From: Planctomycetaceae bacterium
GTDB taxonomy: Bacteria > Planctomycetota > Planctomycetia > Pirellulales > Pirellulaceae
DNA: 7,626 nt
NCBI GenBank assembly: GCA_007124535.1
Contig: SLEY01000665.1
Location: forward strand, 1 to 7,626
Reading direction: 5' to 3'
The translations under genes were made by a program, and so were the position numbers. Below the pieces are notes generated by a model. It saw only the letters and a list, made by a program, of their open reading frames with translations, was not told the DNA's origin and ran no database searches. Positions 1 through 5,807 of this stretch are shown here, in pieces (the stretch's first letter is position 1; each line of letters starts with the position of its first letter).

Positions 1-157
1 CTGGCTCGCTCAAGTTTTCGGGATGGGGCTCGCATGGGTTGGGCCGCAGGGTTTGTTTCAGGTTGGATACCATGGTTGGCAAATACCCTCCCCGGCCGCT
101 ACCGCGTCCGACCTCCCCGGAGGGGAGGTGAAAGGTGCATGGCTGCAGCGCGGAGAG
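1..157. other. Non-coding left edge; possible start of a further minus-strand gene
   Basis: This stretch lies downstream of the fhs stop codon. It holds a hairpin, annotated separately, and no gene I can recognise. On the minus strand an ATG at 73-71 opens 24 codons that stay open to the window edge, beginning MVSNLKQTLR. A purine-rich GGGGAGGG lies about 12 nt before it, which is a long spacing for a ribosome binding site. It could be the start of the next gene, but the piece is too short to judge and resembles no family I know. Confidence 0.3.
111..129 (-). terminator. Perfect 8-bp hairpin 28 nt after the fhs stop
   Basis: The arms acctcccc (111-118) and ggggaggt (122-129) are exact reverse complements around a 3-nt loop. 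The element sits just beyond the fhs stop codon in the direction of transcription. No T-run follows on the minus strand, so it is not a textbook intrinsic terminator. It may act as a GC-rich terminator or as a 3' RNA-stabilising hairpin. Confidence 0.4.
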
Positions 158-1801
158 TCAGCTCAAGCCGGTCGCCGTGCCATCCGGCAGGATTCGGATG
201 CGCGCGGCGGCGGGAACTTTAGGAAGCCCGGGCATGGTGAGGATCTCGCCGCAGATGACCACAACGAACCCGGCCCCGGCACTGACCCGCAACTCGTTGA
301 CTTCCAGCACAAAATCGCGGGGTCGGCCGCGCAGGCGGGGATCGTCGGACAGCGACTTGGGGGTCTTGGCGATACACACCGGCAAACCGCCGTAGCCGGT
401 TTCTTCCAGCAACCGCACATCCTGCTTGGCACGCCGGTCGAAATCGACGTCGGCCGCCCCGTACAGCTTCTGAGCCAGGGTGAGGATCTTGTCCGTCAAG
501 GGCATTTCCAAAGGGTAGGCGAAACGCAGGTCATGAGGCTGATTCTGGTCGATGTTCCGCAGTACCGCCTCGGCCAGCCGTTCCGCACCGGCGCCCCCGT
601 CGGCAAAATGCGAAGCCACCACCGCCTCGATCCCCTGCTGGCGGCAGAACTCGATAATCTGCTGCAGATCGGCGTCCGAATCGCCCTCAAAGCGGTTGAT
701 CGCTACCACCGGTTCACGATTGAACAGCCGGATGTTCGCGATATGCTGGGCCAGATTGTCCAAACCGCCACCGGAGAACCCTCCGTGATGCCTGACGGCC
801 TGCAACGTGGCGACAATCACCACACTTTGGGGGTTCAAGCCCGCGATGCGGCATTTGATATCGAAGAATTTTTCGGCCCCCAAATCCGTGGCAAAACCCG
901 CCTCGGTCACCACAACCTGGGCCAATTTCAGCGCCATGCGGGTGGCGATGGCCGTGTTCGTGCCCTGGGCGATATTGGCGAAGGGGCCGCCGTGGACGAA
1001 GGCCGGTGTGCCTTCCCTCGTCTGCACTAAATTGGGATGGATCGCATCGCGCAACAGCACCTGCATGGCGCCCTGGGCTTGCAGGTCCCGCGCATGCACC
1101 GGTTGCCCCTGGAACGTAAAAGCGACCACCATGTTGCCAAGTCGCTCCCCCAAATCGGCGAAGTCATGCGCCAGGCACAAAATGGCCATGACTTCGGAAG
1201 CCGGCGTGATGCTAAAGCCGTCTTGCCGCGGGACGCCGTGTTTGACGCCGCCCAAGCCCACGAAGATCTCGCGAAGCGCCCGGTCGTTCAGGTCGATCAC
1301 GCGCCGCAGCACGATTCGCCGGGCGTCGATCTTCAGGTCATTGCCGTGCTGCAGGTGGTTGTCCAGCATGGCGGCCAGCAGGTTGTTGGCCTTACTGACC
1401 GAGTACATATCGCCGACGAAGTGCAAGTTGATGTCTTCTGCCGGGACCAATTGAGCTTGTCCGGCGCCCGTGCCCCCACCTTTGATGCCAAAATACGGCC
1501 CCAGTGAGGGTTCGCGGAGGCAGATGGCGGCGCGTTTCCCCAAGCGGCGGAGTGCGTCGCCCAATCCGATCGTGGTGGTCGTTTTGCCTTCGCCGGTCGG
1601 CGTGGGCGTCATTGCGGTGACCAACACCAGCGCGCCGTCGGGCGCCTGCTGGCGAGTCTGCAATTGGCTGACCGGGATTTTGGCGATGTAGTGGCCGTGC
1701 GGCAGGATGATCTCGGGGTCCAGTCCCAATTCGGCCGCCACCGCGGAAATGGGGCGCAGGGGAACGGGTGGATGGGAAGCGTTTTCGGACAGGGTATTCA
1801 T
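158..1801 (-). CDS. fhs: Formate-tetrahydrofolate ligase (formyl-THF synthetase)
   Basis: This cytoplasmic enzyme joins formate to tetrahydrofolate using ATP, giving 10-formyl-THF for purine synthesis, C1 metabolism or, run in reverse, formate release. The 547-residue product matches the family along its whole length. It has the nucleotide-binding loop TPTPTGEGKT (65-74), FGIKGG (104-109), EDINLHF (122-128), ANNLLAA (138-144), NLVQTREGTPAFVHGGPFAN (257-276), DLGAEKFFDIKCR (306-318) and the C-terminal SLSDDP (483-488) and TMPGLPKVP (522-530). The usual length is about 555-560. The shortage appears to fall after RHHGG (337-341), where I recall about 14 more residues in Moorella-type enzymes. 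The ATG has no convincing Shine-Dalgarno sequence. The gene lies 76 nt downstream of the BMC gene on the same strand, so co-transcription is plausible but not shown. The family call is near certain. Confidence 0.97.
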   Translation of the reverse strand: MNTLSENASHPPVPLRPISAVAAELGLDPEIILPHGHYIAKIPVSQLQTRQQAPDGALVLVTAMTPTPTGEGKTTTTIGLGDALRRLGKRAAICLREPSLGPYFGIKGGGTGAGQAQLVPAEDINLHFVGDMYSVSKANNLLAAMLDNHLQHGNDLKIDARRIVLRRVIDLNDRALREIFVGLGGVKHGVPRQDGFSITPASEVMAILCLAHDFADLGERLGNMVVAFTFQGQPVHARDLQAQGAMQVLLRDAIHPNLVQTREGTPAFVHGGPFANIAQGTNTAIATRMALKLAQVVVTEAGFATDLGAEKFFDIKCRIAGLNPQSVVIVATLQAVRHHGGFSGGGLDNLAQHIANIRLFNREPVVAINRFEGDSDADLQQIIEFCRQQGIEAVVASHFADGGAGAERLAEAVLRNIDQNQPHDLRFAYPLEMPLTDKILTLAQKLYGAADVDFDRRAKQDVRLLEETGYGGLPVCIAKTPKSLSDDPRLRGRPRDFVLEVNELRVSAGAGFVVVICGEILTMPGLPKVPAAARIRILPDGTATGLS

Positions 1802-1877
1802 GTTTCGTAACCGTGGGTGAAGGAAAGTGGAATCGAGCGGGGGGTTGCGAGGCGGCAGCTCGACCGATCGGCCCCGC
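1802..1877 (-). other. 76-nt spacer between the BMC gene and fhs
   Basis: Directly after the BMC stop, gcgggg (minus strand, 1877-1872) can pair with ccccgc (1842-1837) around a 29-nt loop. There is no T-run. No clear -35/-10 promoter and no good ribosome binding site precede the fhs ATG. The spacer could hold a weak attenuator or a processing site, or nothing. It is the only real break in the Nif3-VOC-BMC-fhs series. Confidence 0.3.
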
Positions 1878-2153
1878 CTAGATCTTGGGCAACAGCCCCA
1901 GCACCGCCTCGCTGGGCCGCGGGATGACGTGTGCGGCGATCAGCGTGCCGAGGCCGTCGACGCGGGCCCGCCCGGCGTCGATCGCCGCTTTCACAGCAGC
2001 CACATCGCCCCGGATGACGACGGTGACGTACCCCCCGCCCAGCTTCTCTTTGCCGACCACTTCGACATCGGCGGCTTTACAAGCCGTATCGATCGCCTCG
2101 AAAACTGCAGTAAAACCCTGCGTTTCGATCAACCCCAATGCGTATTGGCTCAC
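1878..2153 (-). CDS. Possible separately translated BMC-H shell protein (internal in-frame start)
   Basis: A GTG at 2153-2151, in frame with the tandem BMC gene, would start a 91-residue protein beginning MSQYALGLIETQGF and ending LLPKI. This is the length and layout of a free BMC-H hexamer subunit such as PduA (94 residues), and translation would begin exactly at the domain boundary. GAGGAG lies 6 nt upstream (2165-2160), a stronger signal than those of most genes in this window. A lysine matching the PduA edge lysine is present in TACKAAD, and the HVIPRP motif near the C terminus is intact. Either this is an overlapping short product of the longer gene, or it was originally an independent gene now in frame with its upstream neighbour. 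Expression is inferred from the start signals only. Confidence 0.6.
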   Translation of the reverse strand: MSQYALGLIETQGFTAVFEAIDTACKAADVEVVGKEKLGGGYVTVVIRGDVAAVKAAIDAGRARVDGLGTLIAAHVIPRPSEAVLGLLPKI

Positions 2154-2600
2154 AGTGGACTCCTCATTCGATGCGTTGGGTCCGGCGGCGCCGGATGGCC
2201 GGATCACGACCCCCTGCTGGATCAAGAGATTGAATTCCTCGGGACTGTCAACTGCCGGCCAGGCTTCCGGGGCGGGGCGCGCCACCTGGCTGAAGACCGG
2301 TCTGCCGCCCGCTTGCTCCGCCACCCGATAACCGACCGCCAGTGCCGCCTGGACCGCCGCCACCTCGCCCTGCACTTTCAGGCAAACTCCCAGCAGATCG
2401 TTCAGCTCGGCCTGCAACACGCGGACCCGGGCGGTTTTGCTCATCGCATCCAGGGCCAGGATCGCGGGGGTCCAGCCCGTCGTCTCCAGGATCCCCAGGG
2501 CGCCCGAAGCCACCCCGGCAGGCGCCGGGTCCGGAACATCCCGGGCGACCGCGAACTCGCCCCGGCTCCCGATACGGTCGGCACTCGGCTTCCCCTCCAT
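1878..2600 (-). CDS. Tandem-domain bacterial microcompartment shell protein
   Basis: The 240-residue product carries two BMC domains, the fold that forms the hexagonal tiles of microcompartment shells. Domain 1 (about 33-108) begins GALGILETTGW and is divergent. Domain 2 (about 150-240) begins YALGLIETQGF, is PduA/EutM-like, and has the pore segment KLGGG, VIRGDV and HVIPRP. A roughly 32-residue N-terminal extension and a linker of about 40 residues (109-149) surround domain 1. Both domains look unpermuted, so by architecture this would be a BMC-T (trimeric, pseudohexameric) protein like PduT, though PduT is shorter at about 184 residues. The ATG at 2600 is chosen because AGGAAG lies 5 nt upstream; a GTG at 2606 would add two residues. 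The Shine-Dalgarno overlaps the VOC stop codon, implying coupled translation. A strong internal start lies before domain 2 (see the next entry). The BMC call is firm; the shell type and cargo are unknown. Confidence 0.9.
   Translation of the reverse strand: MEGKPSADRIGSRGEFAVARDVPDPAPAGVASGALGILETTGWTPAILALDAMSKTARVRVLQAELNDLLGVCLKVQGEVAAVQAALAVGYRVAEQAGGRPVFSQVARPAPEAWPAVDSPEEFNLLIQQGVVIRPSGAAGPNASNEESTVSQYALGLIETQGFTAVFEAIDTACKAADVEVVGKEKLGGGYVTVVIRGDVAAVKAAIDAGRARVDGLGTLIAAHVIPRPSEAVLGLLPKI
2160..2165 (-). promoter_or_regulatory. Strong internal Shine-Dalgarno before BMC domain 2
   Basis: The minus strand reads GAGGAG, six bases, then GTG, inside the tandem BMC gene. Spacing and sequence are close to ideal for initiation. 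Within the long gene these bases only encode linker residues (NEES), for which other codons would serve, so the match to a ribosome binding site may be functional. Confidence 0.6.
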
Positions 2601-2609
2601 CGGCACTTC

Positions 2610-3017
2610 CTAATCCTGCCCGTCAATCGGTGGCAGAAACGGCGGAACACGCTGGCATAACTGCAGCCCCAGTCCCCACGGGTCCCGCATCATCACCAAT
2701 CGGGAGCCGCGGTCGCTGCGGACCTCCTCGACATAGGAACCTCCCGCCGCCAGAACCTTGGCTTGGACCGCTGCGGCATCCTCGACCGCAAACGCCAAAT
2801 GATAACTCAACGGGTCGGTATCGGCTACCGGCGAATAACCCGCACGCGGATTATTGTAGAATTCCCAGAAGACCCGCCCCCGACTGTCACCCAGGAATAC
2901 GGTGAACGGTTCCTGGTCCTGCCGAAAGATGATGCGGCAGTCCAAGGTTTCCACATACCATTGGGCCACGGCCTGAGGATGCTTCAGGTTCAGGGCAAAG
3001 TGTTCGAATCGGATCAT
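2610..3017 (-). CDS. VOC-superfamily (glyoxalase/dioxygenase fold) protein
   Basis: This 135-residue single-module vicinal-oxygen-chelate protein would fold as two beta-alpha-beta-beta-beta units and probably dimerise around metal sites. By alignment with glyoxalase I, the four ligand positions are H6 (FEHFALN), E52 (FWEFYN), H73 (SYHLAF) and Q119 (DPWGLGLQL). The fourth is usually glutamate in the bacterial enzyme, so here it is substituted. The substrate cannot be told from sequence; glyoxalase, fosfomycin-resistance-like and epimerase activities all use this fold. The ATG at 3017 is preferred over an upstream TTG at 3041, because GGAAAGGA (3033-3026) lies 8 nt before it and the family normally starts at this point. 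The gene sits 35 nt after the Nif3 gene and 9 nt before the BMC gene, so it is probably co-transcribed with both. Confidence 0.88.
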   Translation of the reverse strand: MIRFEHFALNLKHPQAVAQWYVETLDCRIIFRQDQEPFTVFLGDSRGRVFWEFYNNPRAGYSPVADTDPLSYHLAFAVEDAAAVQAKVLAAGGSYVEEVRSDRGSRLVMMRDPWGLGLQLCQRVPPFLPPIDGQD

Positions 3018-3052
3018 CGCGCGTGTCCTTTCCAAGCTCAAACGAGACCGGG

Positions 3053-3841
3053 TTACTGCCAGCGCAACGGATCCGCTTCCCGCCGGCTGGGCCAGACGGC
3101 CAGTTCCTCCAATGCCTGCTCGATCTGCCGGGCCAGCGTCTCGACCGCAAACCGCTCGCTCGCAAAATGGCCGGGCAACAACAGGGCCACCCCCCGGGCC
3201 TCTGCCTCCAGACAGGTGTGAAAGTTCGTTTCGCCGGTGACCAACGCATCACAGCCGGCCCGGATCGCAGGCCCCAGCAACTGGCCGGCCGCTCCACACG
3301 CGACCCCGACCCGCCGTATCCTCCGGTCCGCGGGGCCCACCACGTGCAGGCCCTCCAGACCGAGGAACTGCTTCAAACGCTGGATCACGGAAGCCAGCGG
3401 CCGTGCGGGGGTCAGCTGGCCGTACCGCCCGGTCCCCGCACCCGGCATGTCCGGCACGGCCGCAAGCGGCTGGATGTCCTGCAATTCCAAAGCTTCGGCC
3501 CACTGCTGGTTGATCCCTCCCAACGCCGAATCGAAAGCCGTGTGCGGACTGTAGATCGCCACCCCGGCGCCGATCAAGCGCAGCAGTAGTCGGCCGGCCG
3601 TCGTCTCCGTCGTCAGACGCTGCAGGGGGCGGAAAGGCAGCGGGTGGTGGGCTACGATCACATGGGCCCCTTCCTCGACCGCCTCGTCCGCGCTGGCCGG
3701 CGTGATCGTCAAACACGTCATCACACGCTGAATCGCTCGCTGCGGATCGCCGACCAGCAACCCGATATTGTCCCAGTCCTCCGCCAGACAGGGGGGCGCG
3801 AACTCTTCCAGGAAAGCACACAAATCCTGCAACTTGATCAT
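3053..3841 (-). CDS. Nif3-family (DUF34, YbgI-like) dinuclear metal protein
   Basis: The 262-residue product matches the short form of the Nif3 family (E. coli YbgI is 247 residues), which assembles into a hexameric ring with two metals per subunit. Expected ligands are in place: H65 and H66 (VAHHPLPF), D104 (HTAFD), H225 (GHF) and E229 (SER). The N-terminal signature EDWDNIGLLVGD (21-32) and the late TGETNFH (202-208) also fit. The PII-like insert seen in longer members, of about 370 residues, is absent. The biochemical role of the family is unsettled; GTP cyclohydrolase-like and metal-handling functions have been proposed. The ATG at 3841 has GAAAGGGG 6 nt upstream. It appears to be the first gene of the tightly packed Nif3-VOC-BMC group. 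The family call is strong; function is not assigned. Confidence 0.93.
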   Translation of the reverse strand: MIKLQDLCAFLEEFAPPCLAEDWDNIGLLVGDPQRAIQRVMTCLTITPASADEAVEEGAHVIVAHHPLPFRPLQRLTTETTAGRLLLRLIGAGVAIYSPHTAFDSALGGINQQWAEALELQDIQPLAAVPDMPGAGTGRYGQLTPARPLASVIQRLKQFLGLEGLHVVGPADRRIRRVGVACGAAGQLLGPAIRAGCDALVTGETNFHTCLEAEARGVALLLPGHFASERFAVETLARQIEQALEELAVWPSRREADPLRWQ

Positions 3842-3985
3842 CGAAGGCCCCTTTCTCCCCCGGTTTCTAACTGGCTTGCAACGGTCCTTTTTGTCGGCCG
3901 ATCGTGTCCTCCGGGGGAGAGGACCTGCGAGTTCCGGTGCGGGAACCAGCGGTGTGGAAACACGAGTTCTTGCCTCCGGGCCCCG
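3842..3985 (-). other. 144-nt spacer with small hairpins after the ExeA-like gene
   Basis: Two inverted repeats lie here: gttcc/ggaac (3931-3935 with 3942-3946) and gtcctc/gaggac (3906-3911 with 3919-3924). Neither is followed by a T-run on the minus strand, so termination after the ATPase gene is possible but weakly supported. A promoter for the Nif3 operon could also lie here, but I see no clear -35/-10 pair. Confidence 0.35.
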
Positions 3986-5590
3986 TCAACTCTGCCGCAG
4001 GCGGGAAAACAACTGGGCGTATTCGCGGCGACCCGTCATCCCGGTCAGCGAACGGTGGGGCGTCTCGCCCGAGGGATCGACAATCAGGATCATGTCGTGA
4101 TCGTCCGGCGGCGGCTTGCGGACCACCTGGACATGGCGAAGATCGCGTGGCGACCGATCGTCGGGTGCTTGGCGGCAAGTTGGCCGCGGCTTGGCCTCCC
4201 GCGCCGCCTCGGAGGCCGCCTTTGCCGGGCCCGGCTCGAGCGGCTCCGAGTCCGAACGGTAGAGCGTCGGCCCCATCGAAGCCCTCTCGGAAACCGGACC
4301 TTCTGCCGCTGCGGGGTTTTTATGTTCTACCGTTGTGGGGTTGGCGCCCTGCCCGCCGGCCGCGAACACGCTTTCAATCGTCGAGACGATTTCGCGGCGC
4401 TGCAAATGTCCCGCGGCGTCATCCAACGGGCCCGTCGCCGCCTGCAAGCGAGAGCAATGGTCCACGACCACTTCCTCGTGTTCGAACCGTTCGCCAAACG
4501 GATCCCGAGGAGCTTTTGCCCCCCCGTCCACTTGGAATTCGCAAGCCGCCACGCTCGGGTCCGACTCCGACTCCGGCTGCGGCTGCGCCTCCAAGGCGAC
4601 CAGTTCGTCCAATTGCTCCTGCACGTCGTCCAGCCGCTGGGTCAGCGTGTTCGGACCCGCCGCCGGGACCGTCTGGGGCTCCGATACTCCCGCATCGGGC
4701 GCGTCGAATTCAGGACCGTCCAGACTGCCGAACTCGACGACCCCCGCTTCGTCCGCGGTTGGCGACGTTTGCGTGGGCAAGGGCAATTGTTGAAGATCCG
4801 CCCACGCTTCTTCGACCAGACGCCCGTCGATCACCGCGTGACGAACCGCATAAGCCAGCCACAAAGCATGATCGCAAACCTGATTGATCAGTCGTGGGAC
4901 CCCACCGGTCGCATGGTAGATCGCTTGCCAGGCGTCGTCGGCGATCAGCTCCTCGGGCGCACGTCCGGCTTTCGTCAACTGGAAATGGACGTAACCGCAA
5001 CTCTCTTCATAGTTCAAGGGCTGGAGATAACAGCGGGCAGCCAGCCGCTGGTTAAAACACTCCAGCTTCGGGTGCCCGAATGTCTCCTCCAACGAGTGGT
5101 CACCGGCCAGTACCAAACGGACCCGGGGATGGCCGTGTTGAGCGACATTGGTGATCATTCGCAGATCCTCGAACAGCCGCAGGGCCAAGGTGTGCGCCTC
5201 GTCCACCACCAACAGCAATCCCTGGCCGTCCGCCAAGTCGTTCTGCAGCAATTCCAGCAGCGACAACCGCAGTTCGTCGGCGTCCAGGCCGCGGCAGGGC
5301 AACCGCAACTCGAACAGCAAATGCTGCCACAAGGAACGGCGGGTGTTCAGTTGGGTGGAATGCAGCAGGGCGACACGGAAGCGGGGGCGGAACCCATCGG
5401 CCAACAACTGGCAGACCAGCGATTTCCCGGTCCCCGAACCCCCGATCAACAAGCCCGGTCCTTCCGCGCGGTCCGCGCACCGCGCCAGCGTCTGATAGGC
5501 CTGCTCGATCGGGTCCGCGGGAAAGTACCAATCGACGCGGGGCGCGTACGGAAAGGGCCGTTCTCGAAATTGAAAAAAAGATTCGTACAT
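3986..5590 (-). CDS. ExeA/GspA-like AAA+ ATPase with long disordered C-terminal tail
   Basis: This 534-residue protein has an ExeA-type ATPase domain over about residues 1-270. It opens MYESFFQFRERPF and carries Walker A GGSGTGKS (50-57), Walker B LLLVVDEAH (125-133), a sensor-like VLAGDHS (160-166) and GGVPRLINQ (229-237). In Aeromonas the homologue ExeA helps place the type II secretion secretin, using a transmembrane segment and a peptidoglycan-binding domain; neither is visible here. Residues about 275-500 are acidic, Pro/Ala-rich and probably disordered, with a short heptad-like stretch around 315-335 (LTQRLDDVQEQLDEL). The last 35 residues look ordered again (MILIVDPSGE and EYAQLFSRLRQ) and may be a docking tail. 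The ATG at 5590 has GAGAGAG 9 nt upstream; earlier in-frame starts, back to 5680, lack a ribosome binding site. No secretin or pseudopilin gene is nearby. It could instead serve another envelope or DNA-linked process, as related TniB-like ATPases do. Confidence 0.87.
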   Translation of the reverse strand: MYESFFQFRERPFPYAPRVDWYFPADPIEQAYQTLARCADRAEGPGLLIGGSGTGKSLVCQLLADGFRPRFRVALLHSTQLNTRRSLWQHLLFELRLPCRGLDADELRLSLLELLQNDLADGQGLLLVVDEAHTLALRLFEDLRMITNVAQHGHPRVRLVLAGDHSLEETFGHPKLECFNQRLAARCYLQPLNYEESCGYVHFQLTKAGRAPEELIADDAWQAIYHATGGVPRLINQVCDHALWLAYAVRHAVIDGRLVEEAWADLQQLPLPTQTSPTADEAGVVEFGSLDGPEFDAPDAGVSEPQTVPAAGPNTLTQRLDDVQEQLDELVALEAQPQPESESDPSVAACEFQVDGGAKAPRDPFGERFEHEEVVVDHCSRLQAATGPLDDAAGHLQRREIVSTIESVFAAGGQGANPTTVEHKNPAAAEGPVSERASMGPTLYRSDSEPLEPGPAKAASEAAREAKPRPTCRQAPDDRSPRDLRHVQVVRKPPPDDHDMILIVDPSGETPHRSLTGMTGRREYAQLFSRLRQS

Positions 5591-5807
5591 GGCGTCGGGC
5601 TCTCTCGGCATGGCATCGGACATGGCAACAGAAGGAATCAACCGGGTACTTCCTACAGATCGGCAGGCCGATTCGTCCACTCCAACCTGCCCGCTGTGAT
5701 CGTCCCGTTTGGAAAAATCATTACGGCGAACCCCGGCCCGTGGCCGAATACATGTGAAAACCGGCAGAGATTGCCTAATCGATTCACGCCTGGTTCAAGG
5801 GGGGACC
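5591..5807. promoter_or_regulatory. Divergent intergenic region between ATPase and secreted-protein genes
   Basis: The two divergent transcripts must start within or near these 217 nt, so promoters for both sides are expected. I cannot point to a convincing -35/-10 pair. A 14-bp near-perfect palindrome, atcggc-ag-gccgat, lies at 5659-5672 and could be an operator half-site pair or chance. The rightward gene has AAGGGGGG directly before its ATG. Confidence 0.45.

Noticed and set aside
23..1030. Plus-strand open frame of 335 codons opposite fhs
   Set aside because: fhs on the other strand matches its family along its whole length; this frame resembles nothing and is a high-GC shadow.
1827..2660. 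Plus-strand open frame of 277 codons opposite the BMC gene
   Set aside because: It lies antisense to two clear BMC domains and has no motif of its own.
3018..3041. Extension of the VOC gene to a TTG at 3041
   Set aside because: It would translate through the GGAAAGGA ribosome binding site of the ATG at 3017, which is where the family normally begins.
4560..4600. Short repetitive GACTCC/GGCTGC stretch as a possible tandem repeat element
   Set aside because: It is in-frame low-complexity coding sequence (Glu/Ser/Gln/Pro-rich tail of the ATPase), not an independent repeat array.
5591..5680. N-terminal extension of the ExeA-like ATPase to 5680
   Set aside because: The upstream start codons lack ribosome binding sites, while the ATG at 5590 has GAGAGAG 9 nt upstream and gives the usual family start MYESFF.
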